From assembly GCA_036703315.1 (NCBI GenBank), contig DATNPH010000208.1:1-12362 (forward strand): a stretch of 12,362 bases of DNA, given 5' to 3'. The stretch is from DATNPH01 sp036703315 (GTDB lineage: Bacteria > Cyanobacteriota > Cyanobacteriia > Cyanobacteriales > Coleofasciculaceae). Positions 1 through 7,027 of this stretch are shown one piece after another. Each line of letters begins with the position of its first letter. The stretch's first letter is position 1. The position numbers were made by a program, and so were the translations under genes. The notes under the pieces were generated by a model that was given only the letters and a program-made list of their open reading frames with translations, did not search any database and had not been told where the DNA came from.

Positions 1-26
1 CTCTGTAAAGCTGTATATATATAAAT

Positions 27-56
27 GGGGGACACTCCCAAGGAGTAGCTTCTCCT
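27..56. repeat. Pair of short dyads in the nblS leader
   Basis: Upstream of nblS two small inverted repeats sit side by side: an imperfect one at 27-39 (GGGG...CTCCC) and a perfect five-base stem AGGAG (41-45) / CTCCT (52-56) with loop TAGCTT. The second stem would occlude the only AGGAG-type sequence upstream of the gene, about 50 bases before the TTG start. An AT-rich run (TATATATAAAT, 14-24) precedes them and could contain a -10 element. A regulatory role is inference. Confidence 0.25.
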
Positions 57-98
57 CGTTCAAAGCATCTACTGTTTATAGAACTCTGGTAGATTTCC

Positions 99-2108
99 TT
101 GTTGATAATTGGTAAACCGACCTTGCTGGCTTTGCTAAAAACCTTTCGAGAAGTTATTGCACATTGGTGGTCGGAGTTTACACTCCAAACGCGGCTGATG
201 GCAGCGGCAACACTGGCTGTCTCGTTGTTCATGAGTGGCTTGACCTTCTGGGCAGTGAACACGATTCAACAGGACGCCAGAGGGAACGATACTCGATTTG
301 GGCGCGACCTGGGTCTGTTGCTGGCCGCCAATGTTGCACCTCAGATTGCGGAAAACAATTTGACGGAGGTGGCGCGCTTTTCCCACCGCTTCTATAGCAG
401 CACCTCCAGTGTCCGCTACATGATCTACGCTGACGAGGATGGCAAAATCTTTTTTGGCATTCCTTTCTCTGAATCTGAAGTCCAAAACTCGCTAACGATT
501 CAGCGTCGAATTGAGCTACCAGAGAACTACGCCAACAGTTCTGAACTACTGATGGTGCGGCAGCACTTGACGCCTGATGGGGAAGTGACTGATGTCTTTG
601 TCCCCCTGATCCATGAGAGCAAATACCTGGGTGTCTTAGCCATTGGCATTAACCCGAATCCTACGGTTGTTGCTTCCTCAAATTTGACACGCGATGTAAC
701 GATCGCTGTTTTTATCTCAATCTGGGTAATGGTGATTTTGGGTGCAGTTTTTAACGCCCTGACGATCACAAAGCCAATCAAGGAACTGCTCAGGGGCGTT
801 AAAAATATTGCTACTGGTAATTTTAAGCAGCGGATTGACCTACCTTTGGGAGGGGAACTAGGCGAACTGATTTTCAGCTTCAACGAGATGGCAGAGCGGC
901 TGGAGAGCTATGAAGAACAAAATATTGAAGAACTGACCGCTGAGAAAGCCAAGCTAGAGACACTGGTTTCCACGATCGCCGATGGTGCTGTACTCATTGA
1001 TACTAATTTCCAGGTGATGTTAGTCAACCCAACAGCACGGCGCATTTTCGGTTGGGAAGGAGTTGACATCGTGGGGAAAAACGTTCTGCATCACCTGCCT
1101 AACACAGTAACGATGGAACTCACGCGATCCTTGTATCAAATTGCGGCTGGTAAGACATCTACCGATCAAGGCGAAGAGTTCCGAATTACGCTTACCCAAC
1201 CCTTATCTCGCACCGTCCGCATTCTTCTGACACGGGTTTTTGACCAGTACCGGGAGAGCATCAAGGGAATTGCGCTCACTGTCCAGGATATTACCCGCGA
1301 GGTAGAGCTAAATGAAGCAAAAAGTAATTTCATTAGCAATGTGTCTCATGAACTGAGAACGCCTCTGTTTAACATCAAATCATTTATCGAAACTCTCCAC
1401 GAATACGGCGAAGACCTTAGTGAAACCGAGCGTCGGGAGTTTCTGGATACGGCCAATCGTGAAACAGATCGGCTCACCCGTCTGGTTAATGACGTTCTAG
1501 ATTTATCGCGACTTGAATCCTCCTGTCGAATTTATCACTTTGAACCTGTAGACATTGCTCAACCCGTCGAGCAGACGCTGCGAACCTATCAGCTTAATGC
1601 CCGTGACAAAGGCATAGAACTAATTCAGGAAATTGAACCCAATTTACCGCCCGTCTTGGGTCATTACGATCTGTTGCTGCAAGTGTTTGCTAACCTGGTT
1701 GGCAACGCGCTTAAATTCACACAGCCCGGTGGACGAGTTGCCATTCGCGCTTATCTACTAGAGCCGAACCTCAATCATCAGGACGAGACTCATCAAGTAC
1801 GGATTGAAATCTCTGATACGGGAATTGGAATCGATGCAGAAGACCAAGAGGCGATTTTTGATCGGTTTTTCCGGGTAGAAAATCGGGTGCACACTCTAGA
1901 AGGCACAGGGTTAGGTCTTTCTATTGTCAGAAACATCATTGAAAAACATCACAGCCGAGTGTACTTGGTCAGTGAAGTTGGCGTTGGTACAACGTTCTGG
2001 TTTGATTTGGATGTATTTGAGGAAAAAAAAATACCGCCTGATTCGATAGTGCAAGTAGATACCTCACCAACAACAGAAACTTACTCAGCGGCTGCCAGTA
2101 TCATGTAA
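99..2108 (+). CDS. nblS: NblS/Hik33-family membrane sensor histidine kinase
   Basis: Membrane sensor kinase that in cyanobacteria phosphorylates RpaB-type regulators in response to high light, nutrient and other stress, and controls phycobilisome degradation (family knowledge). Seen in the 669-residue product: transmembrane helix about 33-53, extracytoplasmic sensor region about 54-200, second helix about 201-222, HAMP about 223-275, PAS about 287-395, then HisKA with SHELRTPL (phosphoacceptor His417). The ATPase domain has the N-box around Asn536 (NLVGNALKF), G1 DTGIGI, F-box FDRFFR and G2 GTGLGLS. All catalytic motifs are intact and the order matches NblS. The start is TTG at 99, with a second TTG at 102. 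A TAG at 90-92 blocks upstream extension and the next Met is residue 34, inside the first helix. No Shine-Dalgarno lies immediately upstream. The gene ends 2 bases before the convergent zinc-ribbon gene. Confidence 0.95.
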   Translation: MLIIGKPTLLALLKTFREVIAHWWSEFTLQTRLMAAATLAVSLFMSGLTFWAVNTIQQDARGNDTRFGRDLGLLLAANVAPQIAENNLTEVARFSHRFYSSTSSVRYMIYADEDGKIFFGIPFSESEVQNSLTIQRRIELPENYANSSELLMVRQHLTPDGEVTDVFVPLIHESKYLGVLAIGINPNPTVVASSNLTRDVTIAVFISIWVMVILGAVFNALTITKPIKELLRGVKNIATGNFKQRIDLPLGGELGELIFSFNEMAERLESYEEQNIEELTAEKAKLETLVSTIADGAVLIDTNFQVMLVNPTARRIFGWEGVDIVGKNVLHHLPNTVTMELTRSLYQIAAGKTSTDQGEEFRITLTQPLSRTVRILLTRVFDQYRESIKGIALTVQDITREVELNEAKSNFISNVSHELRTPLFNIKSFIETLHEYGEDLSETERREFLDTANRETDRLTRLVNDVLDLSRLESSCRIYHFEPVDIAQPVEQTLRTYQLNARDKGIELIQEIEPNLPPVLGHYDLLLQVFANLVGNALKFTQPGGRVAIRAYLLEPNLNHQDETHQVRIEISDTGIGIDAEDQEAIFDRFFRVENRVHTLEGTGLGLSIVRNIIEKHHSRVYLVSEVGVGTTFWFDLDVFEEKKIPPDSIVQVDTSPTTETYSAAASIM

Positions 2109-2110
2109 GC

Positions 2111-2482
2111 TTATCGAGATGTCTTATACACAGTAAGCAGGACGCTCACAACCACCAATCCCAGTAACCCTACTAAAGCTGGGTTTCGTTGACACCAGAA
2201 CCTTACAGATTGAAGTAAGCTCCGACGTGGGGCATAAATTTGGTTAGTCTCTAACTGAGGTTTGGAAATGTTGTAGAGGGTACACTCCATAGCTTTGGGA
2301 CGTTGGGGAAAGGTACAAGTATCATCAGCGTGGTAAGTACAGCTTTCGCACAAAGGGGTATCTTCCTGCGCCCGGTGCAAGGTAATACCTGGATGACCAT
2401 AGGCTTTGACAGGTATTTTGCAATAGGGACAAGCAATCGCCTTGGCGTTAATAAATTGATGACAGCGCGGACAATTGGGCAT
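2111..2482 (-). CDS. Tail-anchored protein with two four-cysteine (zinc-ribbon-like) clusters
   Basis: I do not recognise a named gene; it looks like a conserved cyanobacterial zinc-ribbon protein. The 123-residue product begins MPNCPRC. A first CxxC pair is Cys4/Cys7 and a second is Cys18/Cys21, a rubredoxin-like zinc-ribbon spacing. A second cluster follows at Cys45/Cys48/Cys56/Cys67 (CxxC-x7-C-x10-C), which could bind zinc or an Fe-S cluster. After a basic linker (about 80-99) a single hydrophobic helix at about 101-118 ends in YKTSR, predicting a C-terminally anchored protein with its metal-binding head in the cytoplasm. The ATG at 2482 has no strong Shine-Dalgarno; a weak GAGAG lies about 10 bases upstream, inside an imperfect dyad. 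The stop codon is 2 bases from that of nblS, so the two transcripts must overlap or end within each other. The function is unknown. Confidence 0.8.
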   Translation of the reverse strand: MPNCPRCHQFINAKAIACPYCKIPVKAYGHPGITLHRAQEDTPLCESCTYHADDTCTFPQRPKAMECTLYNISKPQLETNQIYAPRRSLLQSVRFWCQRNPALVGLLGLVVVSVLLTVYKTSR

Positions 2483-2524
2483 GGATAGTAGCTCTCGTGA
2501 ACTGTAAGCGTTCTGTAGCTATCC
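2483..2524. repeat. Imperfect dyad abutting the zinc-ribbon gene start
   Basis: GGATAG (2483-2488) pairs with CTATCC (2519-2524), and within it GAAC (2499-2502) pairs with GTTC (2510-2513). An AGCT also lies just inside each outer arm. The outer arm touches the start codon at 2480-2482. As RNA it would fold the whole ribosome-binding region of the zinc-ribbon gene; as DNA it could be an operator. The function is inferred only. Confidence 0.35.
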
Positions 2525-2626
2525 TAGGCACAAAAAGCTGTCCATGTCTCAAAAATGCTCAGTGGTGAGTAAGGAGTGGGGAAGAAAAATTTTTATGACT
2601 TCGTTGTGTGTGAACTGGGCATGGGT

Positions 2627-2941
2627 CTAGCTTGATACTTGGGGAAATTTTCGGACTTGATACTCACCTGTCTGAATGATCTGATGTTGGTCTCCAAACT
2701 CCTGGTTAAACTGCTGTTCAGTTTTTTCCAGTTGGTCTGCTGGAACTCCTGCCCACGCATCTTTGCTTGCCCAATGAATAACTAGGATAACCTCGGAAGG
2801 GGTTTCTGGATTGATCCAAACTTCTTTGCCTAAGAACCCTGGATACTTAGCAAGCATCGCGGTCCAGATTTGGGCATCTTTTTGAATGAATTTTTCCCGA
2901 AGTTCGGCAGAGACTCTAAACTTGAGCCACTCAATCACCAT
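2627..2941 (-). CDS. Small ABM-like protein, probably TIGR03792 family
   Basis: The 104-residue protein starts MVIEWLKFRV and has the alternating hydrophobic strands and helices of a dimeric alpha-beta barrel (ABM-like) fold: a first strand EWLKFRV, a helix with WTAMLAKYPGFLGKEVW, a strand VILVIHWAS, a helix ending QLEKTEQQFNQ. The WTAML...PGFLG...W and VILVIHW features resemble the uncharacterised cyanobacterial family TIGR03792. That assignment is from memory of the family and not a search. No catalytic residues can be named. It stands alone on the minus strand: 144 bases separate its stop from the zinc-ribbon start and 209 bases separate its start from the divergent phasin-like gene. No Shine-Dalgarno is visible before the ATG. 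The role is unknown. Confidence 0.75.
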   Translation of the reverse strand: MVIEWLKFRVSAELREKFIQKDAQIWTAMLAKYPGFLGKEVWINPETPSEVILVIHWASKDAWAGVPADQLEKTEQQFNQEFGDQHQIIQTGEYQVRKFPQVSS

Positions 2942-3150
2942 ATTGACTAATCACTGGTCTAAGCCGGAAAACTAAACATAACAGGAGTTATTGTGGCATG
3001 ATCCATATTTTGCGGGAAAGGTTTACAGCAGGTGTTGGTGAACATGTCACACAATAGAACTAGAGGCTAGAAATAATATCAGGTTCCTGCAAAATTGGGA
3101 ACAGTCGAGGTTTAGCCGCCTGAATAAGCACCGAGTGAGAGGGAGAGAGG

Positions 3151-3474
3151 ATGGATAATAACAACTGGCTCAAGCAGTTATTGATGGTTGGTGTGGGCAC
3201 GACCTCAATCGTCGCAGAGAAACTGCGAGAGGTTAGTGATGAATGGGTAAGAGAAGGAAAAATTAACCCTGAGCAAGCCAAGGTATTTGTTGATGATATG
3301 ATGCAGCAGATCAAGTCAGAGCAGGGTAATTTTGAGGTAAACATGGAACGGCAGATGCGTAACATACTTCAGGACTTAGGTGTCCCTCGCCAATCGGAAA
3401 TGGATGAATTGCGAGGTCGCATCGATCGCCTGGAACGTCAACTGCGCGATCTGGAAAACAAGCTCTGGCGTTAA
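3151..3474 (+). CDS. Phasin-like small coiled-coil protein
   Basis: The 107-residue protein starts with a short hydrophobic segment (WLKQLLMVGVGTTSIVAEKL, about 6-25). An amphipathic helix follows with EQAKVFVDDMMQQI, and then a charged heptad-like C-terminus (MDELRGRIDRLERQLRDLEN, about 84-103) that should form a coiled coil. This pattern is what is usually labelled phasin family or PHA-synthesis regulator in cyanobacteria. Phasins coat polyhydroxyalkanoate granules, but nothing here proves that role; no PHA synthase gene is in the window. The ATG is preceded by a purine-rich ribosome binding site (GAGGGAGAGAGG, 3139-3150). The stop lies 25 bases before the TTG start of the FKBP gene, so the two are probably one transcript, which could suggest a chaperone or stress link. 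Confidence 0.8.
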   Translation: MDNNNWLKQLLMVGVGTTSIVAEKLREVSDEWVREGKINPEQAKVFVDDMMQQIKSEQGNFEVNMERQMRNILQDLGVPRQSEMDELRGRIDRLERQLRDLENKLWR

Positions 3475-3487
3475 GGAAAATTGTATT

Positions 3488-3502
3488 GGAGGACAGATTT
3501 TG
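3488..3502 (+). promoter_or_regulatory. Ribosome binding site that fixes a TTG start (FKBP)
   Basis: GGAGG at 3488-3492 stands 7 bases before TTG at 3500-3502. It is the strongest anti-Shine-Dalgarno match near this gene and decides the start against the longer upstream reading. Confidence 0.75.
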
Positions 3503-4060
3503 AGAGAAATTTTAATCAGCCTAGGGGTTATAGTAGCCTGTGGCTTGCTATTGATTGTGGGTCAACTTACTGGCGGGACAAGCTCAGCTCTCGCTGACGA
3601 ACTGAACCCAACTCAACCTGCCATAGTGGCACAAGATACAAATACTAACCTAGCTGTTGACGAGACAAGGCTTATTACAATGAATACTGGTTCAGAGGGC
3701 GAACAGACCACTGGTAAGGACGCCGCGACTACGCCTTCGGGTCTGAAGTACATCGACATTAAGGAAGGAGATGGGGCAACACCGACAACAGGTCAGACTG
3801 TTGAGGTTCACTATACTGGAACTCTGGAGGATGGTACCAAGTTCGATAGTTCTCGCGATCGCAATCGTCCCTTTAAGTTCAAACTGGGCGTTGGGCAAGT
3901 GATCAAAGGCTGGGATGAAGGACTTAGCACGATGAAAGTCGGCGGGCGTCGCCAACTAATTATCCCTCCTGATTTGGGTTATGGTACCCGTGGCGCAGGT
4001 GGAGTGATTCCTCCAAATGCCACACTAATTTTTGATGTTGAACTGCTGAGAATTAGTTAA
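3500..4060 (+). CDS. Exported FKBP-type peptidyl-prolyl cis-trans isomerase
   Basis: Catalyses cis-trans isomerisation of Xaa-Pro bonds during folding of exported proteins. The 186-residue product has an N-terminal signal sequence: MREIL, a hydrophobic core ISLGVIVACGLLLIVG, then SSALA followed by DE, a good signal peptidase I site. This sends it to the thylakoid lumen or periplasm. A Thr/Asn-rich linker (to about residue 76) leads to a single FKBP domain (about 80-186). The ligand-pocket residues of FKBP12 are all recognisable: VHYTG, KFDSS, GQVIKGWDEG, GYG and IPPNATLIFDVELL. The start is TTG at 3500, because GGAGG (3488-3492) lies 7 bases upstream and this gives a clean signal peptide. An in-frame extension back to 3380 would overlap the phasin-like gene and put a charged, non-signal segment in front. 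It is followed by a bidirectional hairpin. Confidence 0.92.
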   Translation: MREILISLGVIVACGLLLIVGQLTGGTSSALADELNPTQPAIVAQDTNTNLAVDETRLITMNTGSEGEQTTGKDAATTPSGLKYIDIKEGDGATPTTGQTVEVHYTGTLEDGTKFDSSRDRNRPFKFKLGVGQVIKGWDEGLSTMKVGGRRQLIIPPDLGYGTRGAGGVIPPNATLIFDVELLRIS

Positions 4061-4070
4061 AAACAATCTC

Positions 4071-4112
4071 ACCTCTCTCAATCAACTTAAATCATCACTG
4101 ATTGGGAGAGGT
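4071..4112. terminator. Bidirectional hairpin terminator between FKBP and dnaB
   Basis: A 14-base stem, ACCTCTCTCAATCA (4071-4084) with TGATTGGGAGAGGT (4099-4112), carries a single mismatch that becomes a wobble pair in one of the two transcripts. The loop is 14 bases. It lies between two convergent genes. On the minus strand the stem is followed by GTGAGATTGTTTTT, a usable though delayed U-tract. On the plus strand no U-run follows, so termination of the FKBP transcript may be less efficient. Confidence 0.7.
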
Positions 4113-4140
4113 CAGGTTAAACACGGCAAAGGCAACTAAT

Positions 4141-5490
4141 TCAATAGGTTTCTTTACTAGCTAAGTTTAGAAACTTCGTTAATTCAGGTTTAAACAAAAG
4201 TTTAACCGTTCCTGTTGGACCATTACGGTGTTTTGTAATGATTACTTCTGCAACATCTCTATCAGGAGAGTCAGGATTATAGTACGAATCACGGTATAAC
4301 ATGATAATTAAATCCGCGTCCTGCTCAATCGAACCCGACTCTCTCAAATCCGACATCATTGGTCGCTTGTTGGTGCGAGCTTCAACACCTCGACTCAGTT
4401 GAGATAAGGCAATGACTGGAACACCAAGTTCGCGGGCTAAACCTTTTAGACTTCGCGTAATCCGAGAAATCTCTTGCACACGATTTTCACTGCCGCTACC
4501 TTCCATCAATTGCAAGTAATCGATTAGAACCAATCCCAACTTGCCACCTTTTTCTGCTTGAAGACGCCTCACCTGCGATCGCATTTGCATCACGCTCTGG
4601 TTGGGGGTATCGTCAATATAAATAGGTAAGGCTGATAACGTTCCAAGAGCATGGCTCAACTTTGCCCATTGATTCGCTGCTACGCGCCCCGTCCGCAGGT
4701 AGTTACTTTCAATTTCCGCCTCACATGCCAAGAGCCTCTGTACCAATTGCTCCTTCGACATCTCCAAGCTAAAAACTGCTACAGGCAAATCTTCAGCAAT
4801 ATTACGAGCAATTCCAAGCGCGAAGCTGGTTTTACCCATCGATGGTCTACCAGCAATGATAATTAGGTCAGAGCGCTGAAAACCGCCAGTCGCCGCGTCC
4901 AGGTCATAGAAATTAGAGGGAAGACCAGGCAGAGCAACACCCTCGTGACGAGTTTCTATGTCCTGAAAAGTGTGAACTAGCGTCTCAGAAATCGGAGTTA
5001 GACCCAGCTTTGGACTCGTCTGGGTGAGGCTAAAAATCTTTTGTTCTACGTGGTCTAGGATAGTTTCCAATTCTGTAGATGTTTCATAACCCAGCTGAAC
5101 AATCTCATTGCCTGCCTTGATAAGCTGGCGACGGAGGTACTTATCCATCACCAACATCGCGTATCGGTCAACATTCACCGCTGACACCGTGCGCTCAACT
5201 AGCTGCGCTACCTTGCTAGTGCCTCCAACTTTTTCTAATAAGTCGTGATCATACAGCCAACTCGTGACACTCATCAAATCTGTTGGCTTATTCTGATTGT
5301 GCAGGACTATAGCCGCTTTATAGATGTCTTTGTGGGCATTAATATAGAAGGCTTCTGGAGGAAGCAGGTCAGCAACCCGACCGATTGCTTCAGGGTCTAG
5401 TAAAATACCTCCGAGAATCGACTCCTCGGCTTCAATGTTTTGAGGAGGTAGAGAGTTGCTAAATGCAGAAAAATCTAGTTCTTTAACCAT
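4141..5490 (-). CDS. dnaB: Replicative DNA helicase DnaB
   Basis: Hexameric helicase that unwinds DNA at the replication fork and recruits primase. The 449-residue product has the N-terminal primase-interacting domain (PPQNIEAEESILGGILLD onwards, to about 150). A linker and the RecA-like ATPase domain follow, with Walker A GRPSMGKTSFA (Lys220), FSLEMS, Walker B LVLIDYLQLM, the sensor segment IALSQLSRGVE, and DLRESGSIEQDAD. The length is normal for the family. The two classic intein insertion sites in cyanobacterial DnaB (the P-loop and the RESGSIEQDAD segment) are both uninterrupted. I chose the ATG at 5488-5490; a TTG two codons upstream (5494-5496) is the alternative. Neither has a clear Shine-Dalgarno. 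It lies downstream of rplI on the same strand, separated by a strong hairpin. Confidence 0.97.
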   Translation of the reverse strand: MVKELDFSAFSNSLPPQNIEAEESILGGILLDPEAIGRVADLLPPEAFYINAHKDIYKAAIVLHNQNKPTDLMSVTSWLYDHDLLEKVGGTSKVAQLVERTVSAVNVDRYAMLVMDKYLRRQLIKAGNEIVQLGYETSTELETILDHVEQKIFSLTQTSPKLGLTPISETLVHTFQDIETRHEGVALPGLPSNFYDLDAATGGFQRSDLIIIAGRPSMGKTSFALGIARNIAEDLPVAVFSLEMSKEQLVQRLLACEAEIESNYLRTGRVAANQWAKLSHALGTLSALPIYIDDTPNQSVMQMRSQVRRLQAEKGGKLGLVLIDYLQLMEGSGSENRVQEISRITRSLKGLARELGVPVIALSQLSRGVEARTNKRPMMSDLRESGSIEQDADLIIMLYRDSYYNPDSPDRDVAEVIITKHRNGPTGTVKLLFKPELTKFLNLASKETY

Positions 5491-5529
5491 AGCCAAAGCA
5501 GTGGGGAGATAAGACCAGCTTAATTAATT

Positions 5530-5572
5530 AAGGGGTTAAGTGACTGCTCATCTCAGCACCACTTAACCCCTT
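5530..5572 (-). terminator. Strong hairpin between rplI and dnaB
   Basis: A perfect 13-base stem, AAGGGGTTAAGTG (5530-5542) with CACTTAACCCCTT (5560-5572), has a further inner TGCT/AGCA pairing (5545-5548 with 5555-5558). On the minus strand it is followed by AATTAATTAAGC instead of a clean U-run. It lies about 82 bases after the rplI stop and only about 40 bases before the dnaB start, so it could act as a terminator for rplI or an attenuator in front of dnaB. Confidence 0.7.
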
Positions 5573-5653
5573 TTGTCTAACATCGCCGAGAAGACTCCCG
5601 TTATAGTCTTGGAGTTAACCAGAGATGAACGGCAACAAAACTGCTAGATTTAA

Positions 5654-6112
5654 CTACTTAGGCGCAACTTGAATTTCTATGATCGCTGTAACGTCCGGAT
5701 GCAGCTTAACTTCTGTTTTGTAGAAACCGAGTTTGCTGATATCGGGTAGAGTAATTCCTCGCCGATCTATTTCCTGACCCGTTGCCTCTTGAATCACTTC
5801 TGCGACTTCCGAGGCAGTAACGGTACCAAAGATTGCTTCATTTTCACCCACTTGCTTACGGATGGCGAAGCGACCAATAGTTTCCAGAGCCGTTTTACGC
5901 GATTGTGCTTGTTCCTTCTCTTCTAGCAAGCGTAGCCGCTCTTGCTCTTTGCGCCGCTCAACTTGCTTGAGGATGCCTGGAGTTGCTATAACTCCAATTT
6001 TTTTGGGAAGTAGATAATTGCGAGCATAGCCAGGAGCAACTTCAACCAAATCACCCGTCTTTCCCAGCTTTCTAACGTCTTGATTTAACACTAACTGCAA
6101 ACGCTTCGTCAT
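5654..6112 (-). CDS. rplI: 50S ribosomal protein L9
   Basis: Large-subunit protein that binds 23S rRNA near the L1 stalk. The 152-residue product begins MTKRLQLVLNQDVRKLG, has the L9 signature region DLVEVAPGYARNYLLPKKIG, then the long connecting helix (about 45-75, rich in Glu/Arg/Gln) and the C-terminal RNA-binding domain ending VTAIIEIQVAPK. The length equals the usual cyanobacterial L9. The ATG at 6112 is preferred over an in-frame TTG at 6142, which would add ten residues not seen in the family. Upstream there is only a weak purine stretch (AAATAAAGA). The neighbour downstream on the same strand is dnaB, a common bacterial pairing. Confidence 0.97.
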   Translation of the reverse strand: MTKRLQLVLNQDVRKLGKTGDLVEVAPGYARNYLLPKKIGVIATPGILKQVERRKEQERLRLLEEKEQAQSRKTALETIGRFAIRKQVGENEAIFGTVTASEVAEVIQEATGQEIDRRGITLPDISKLGFYKTEVKLHPDVTAIIEIQVAPK

Positions 6113-6157
6113 AGTCTTTATTTCAGGTACCGGCTTGTTCAAAGTCTAGAACACTTC

Positions 6158-6187
6158 ATAGTACGAAAATCTGTTGCGCGATCGCAA
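6158..6187 (-). promoter_or_regulatory. Candidate rplI promoter
   Basis: On the minus strand TTGCGA (6182-6187), an 18-base spacer and TACTAT (6158-6163) resemble a sigma-70-type promoter about 45 bases before the rplI start. The -35 lies within the HIP1 hairpin. It is weak evidence without transcription data. Confidence 0.3.
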
Positions 6188-6188
6188 C
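6165..6188 (-). terminator. HIP1-containing hairpin after gloB
   Basis: GTTGCG (6173-6178) and CGCAAC (6183-6188) form a perfect six-base stem with a four-base loop, and a HIP1 octamer (6178-6185) is embedded in it. Reading the minus strand it lies 33 bases after the gloB stop and is followed by AGATTTTCG, a short U-rich stretch. It is plausible as a gloB terminator, but the same bases also overlap a candidate rplI -35 element. Confidence 0.4.
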
Positions 6189-6220
6189 CAGGTGTTGAAT
6201 TGCAAATTTTGGGTTTTGGT

Positions 6221-6994
6221 TCAGAATTGGTCTTTCATACCCCGCAGTCGCGCAAATGTCTGCACAGCTTCTTTGGACTTAACAGCCGACTGTAGTGTCG
6301 GTTCCTCCCAGCGCAAAAATGGATTTGTGCGCTTTTCAACACCTAACTGGGATGGTACTGTTGCCTCCAAGCGACGGCGAGCCTCTTGAACTTCTGCATA
6401 CCGAGTTTGTAACTCTGGGTTCTCGGTATCCACACTTAGGGCAAATTGAAGATTTTTCAGTGTGTATTCATGAGCACACCATACTCGTGTGTTATCGGGT
6501 AAAGCCCGTAACTTACTCAAGGAATCTACCATCTGCGTTGGTGTACCTTCGAAAAGCCTACCGCAGCCGCCTGCAAATAGGGTATCGCCACAGAATAACT
6601 CGCCAGGTTCACCCTTCACTTCTGGAGGAAAGTAGTAAGCGATATGCGCCCTCGTGTGTCCGGGAACGAACAAGACCTCACCTATTCTATCGGCAAACTT
6701 GACGTAATCGCCTTCAGAGCAAAACACCTGTTGTCCAGGAATCCTACCTCGATCTTCAGCCCCCCCATACACACAGACATTGGGAAAACGTTGGATCAAC
6801 CGCTGATTCCCGCCGACATGATCCATGTGATGGTGAGTGTTAAAAATCGCCACTAATTCAGCACCAAGTTCTTCTAAGCACCGCAGCACTGGTGGAGCCT
6901 CTGCCGGATCAACAACAGCCGCAATGTTTTGCTTAGGGTCATGTAGCAAAAAGATATAGTTGTCAGAAAGTGCTGGAAGCCGGATTACCTGCAT
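6221..6994 (-). CDS. gloB: Hydroxyacylglutathione hydrolase (glyoxalase II)
   Basis: Hydrolyses S-D-lactoylglutathione to D-lactate and glutathione, the second step of cytosolic methylglyoxal detoxification. The 257-residue product is a metallo-beta-lactamase-fold enzyme with all seven metal ligands visible: THHHMDH gives His54, His56, Asp58 and His59, GHT gives His113, FCGDTLF gives Asp137, and CAHEYT gives His175. The glyoxalase II hallmark GGCGRLFEGTPTQM follows Asp137, and the C-terminal substrate-binding part includes KRTNPFLRW. Length is normal. The ATG at 6994 is preceded on the minus strand by AGAGGAG about 7 bases upstream, a good ribosome binding site, and by a well-formed promoter with a very short leader. 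Confidence 0.95.
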   Translation of the reverse strand: MQVIRLPALSDNYIFLLHDPKQNIAAVVDPAEAPPVLRCLEELGAELVAIFNTHHHMDHVGGNQRLIQRFPNVCVYGGAEDRGRIPGQQVFCSEGDYVKFADRIGEVLFVPGHTRAHIAYYFPPEVKGEPGELFCGDTLFAGGCGRLFEGTPTQMVDSLSKLRALPDNTRVWCAHEYTLKNLQFALSVDTENPELQTRYAEVQEARRRLEATVPSQLGVEKRTNPFLRWEEPTLQSAVKSKEAVQTFARLRGMKDQF

Positions 6995-7008
6995 TGGCTT
7001 ACTCCTCT

Positions 7009-7027
7009 TTTACATAAATTTTACAAA
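7009..7027. promoter_or_regulatory. HLR1-like direct repeat over the gloB core promoter
   Basis: TTTACATA (7009-7016) and TTTACAAA (7020-7027) are tandem matches to the HLR1 half-site (G/T)TTACA(T/A)(T/A) bound by RpaB. The gap is three bases; the published consensus has two. The repeat overlaps the -10 and the predicted start site of gloB, a repressing position. Functional RpaB binding is inference. Confidence 0.3.

Noticed and set aside
135..485. Minus-strand frame of 116 codons inside nblS, and similar frames in other genes
   Set aside because: These are shadows of strong, family-matching genes on the other strand or frame; their products show no recognisable motif.
3380..3499. Longer in-frame reading of the FKBP gene from 3380
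   Set aside because: It overlaps the phasin-like gene in another frame, puts 40 non-family residues before a clean signal peptide, and ignores the GGAGG spaced correctly before TTG 3500.
4141..5490. Intein in dnaB
   Set aside because: Cyanobacterial dnaB often carries one, but both usual insertion sites are continuous here and the length is normal.
6113..6142. Ten-residue N-terminal extension of L9 from TTG 6142
   Set aside because: L9 normally begins at MTKRLQLVL or similar, and starting there gives the standard 152-residue length.
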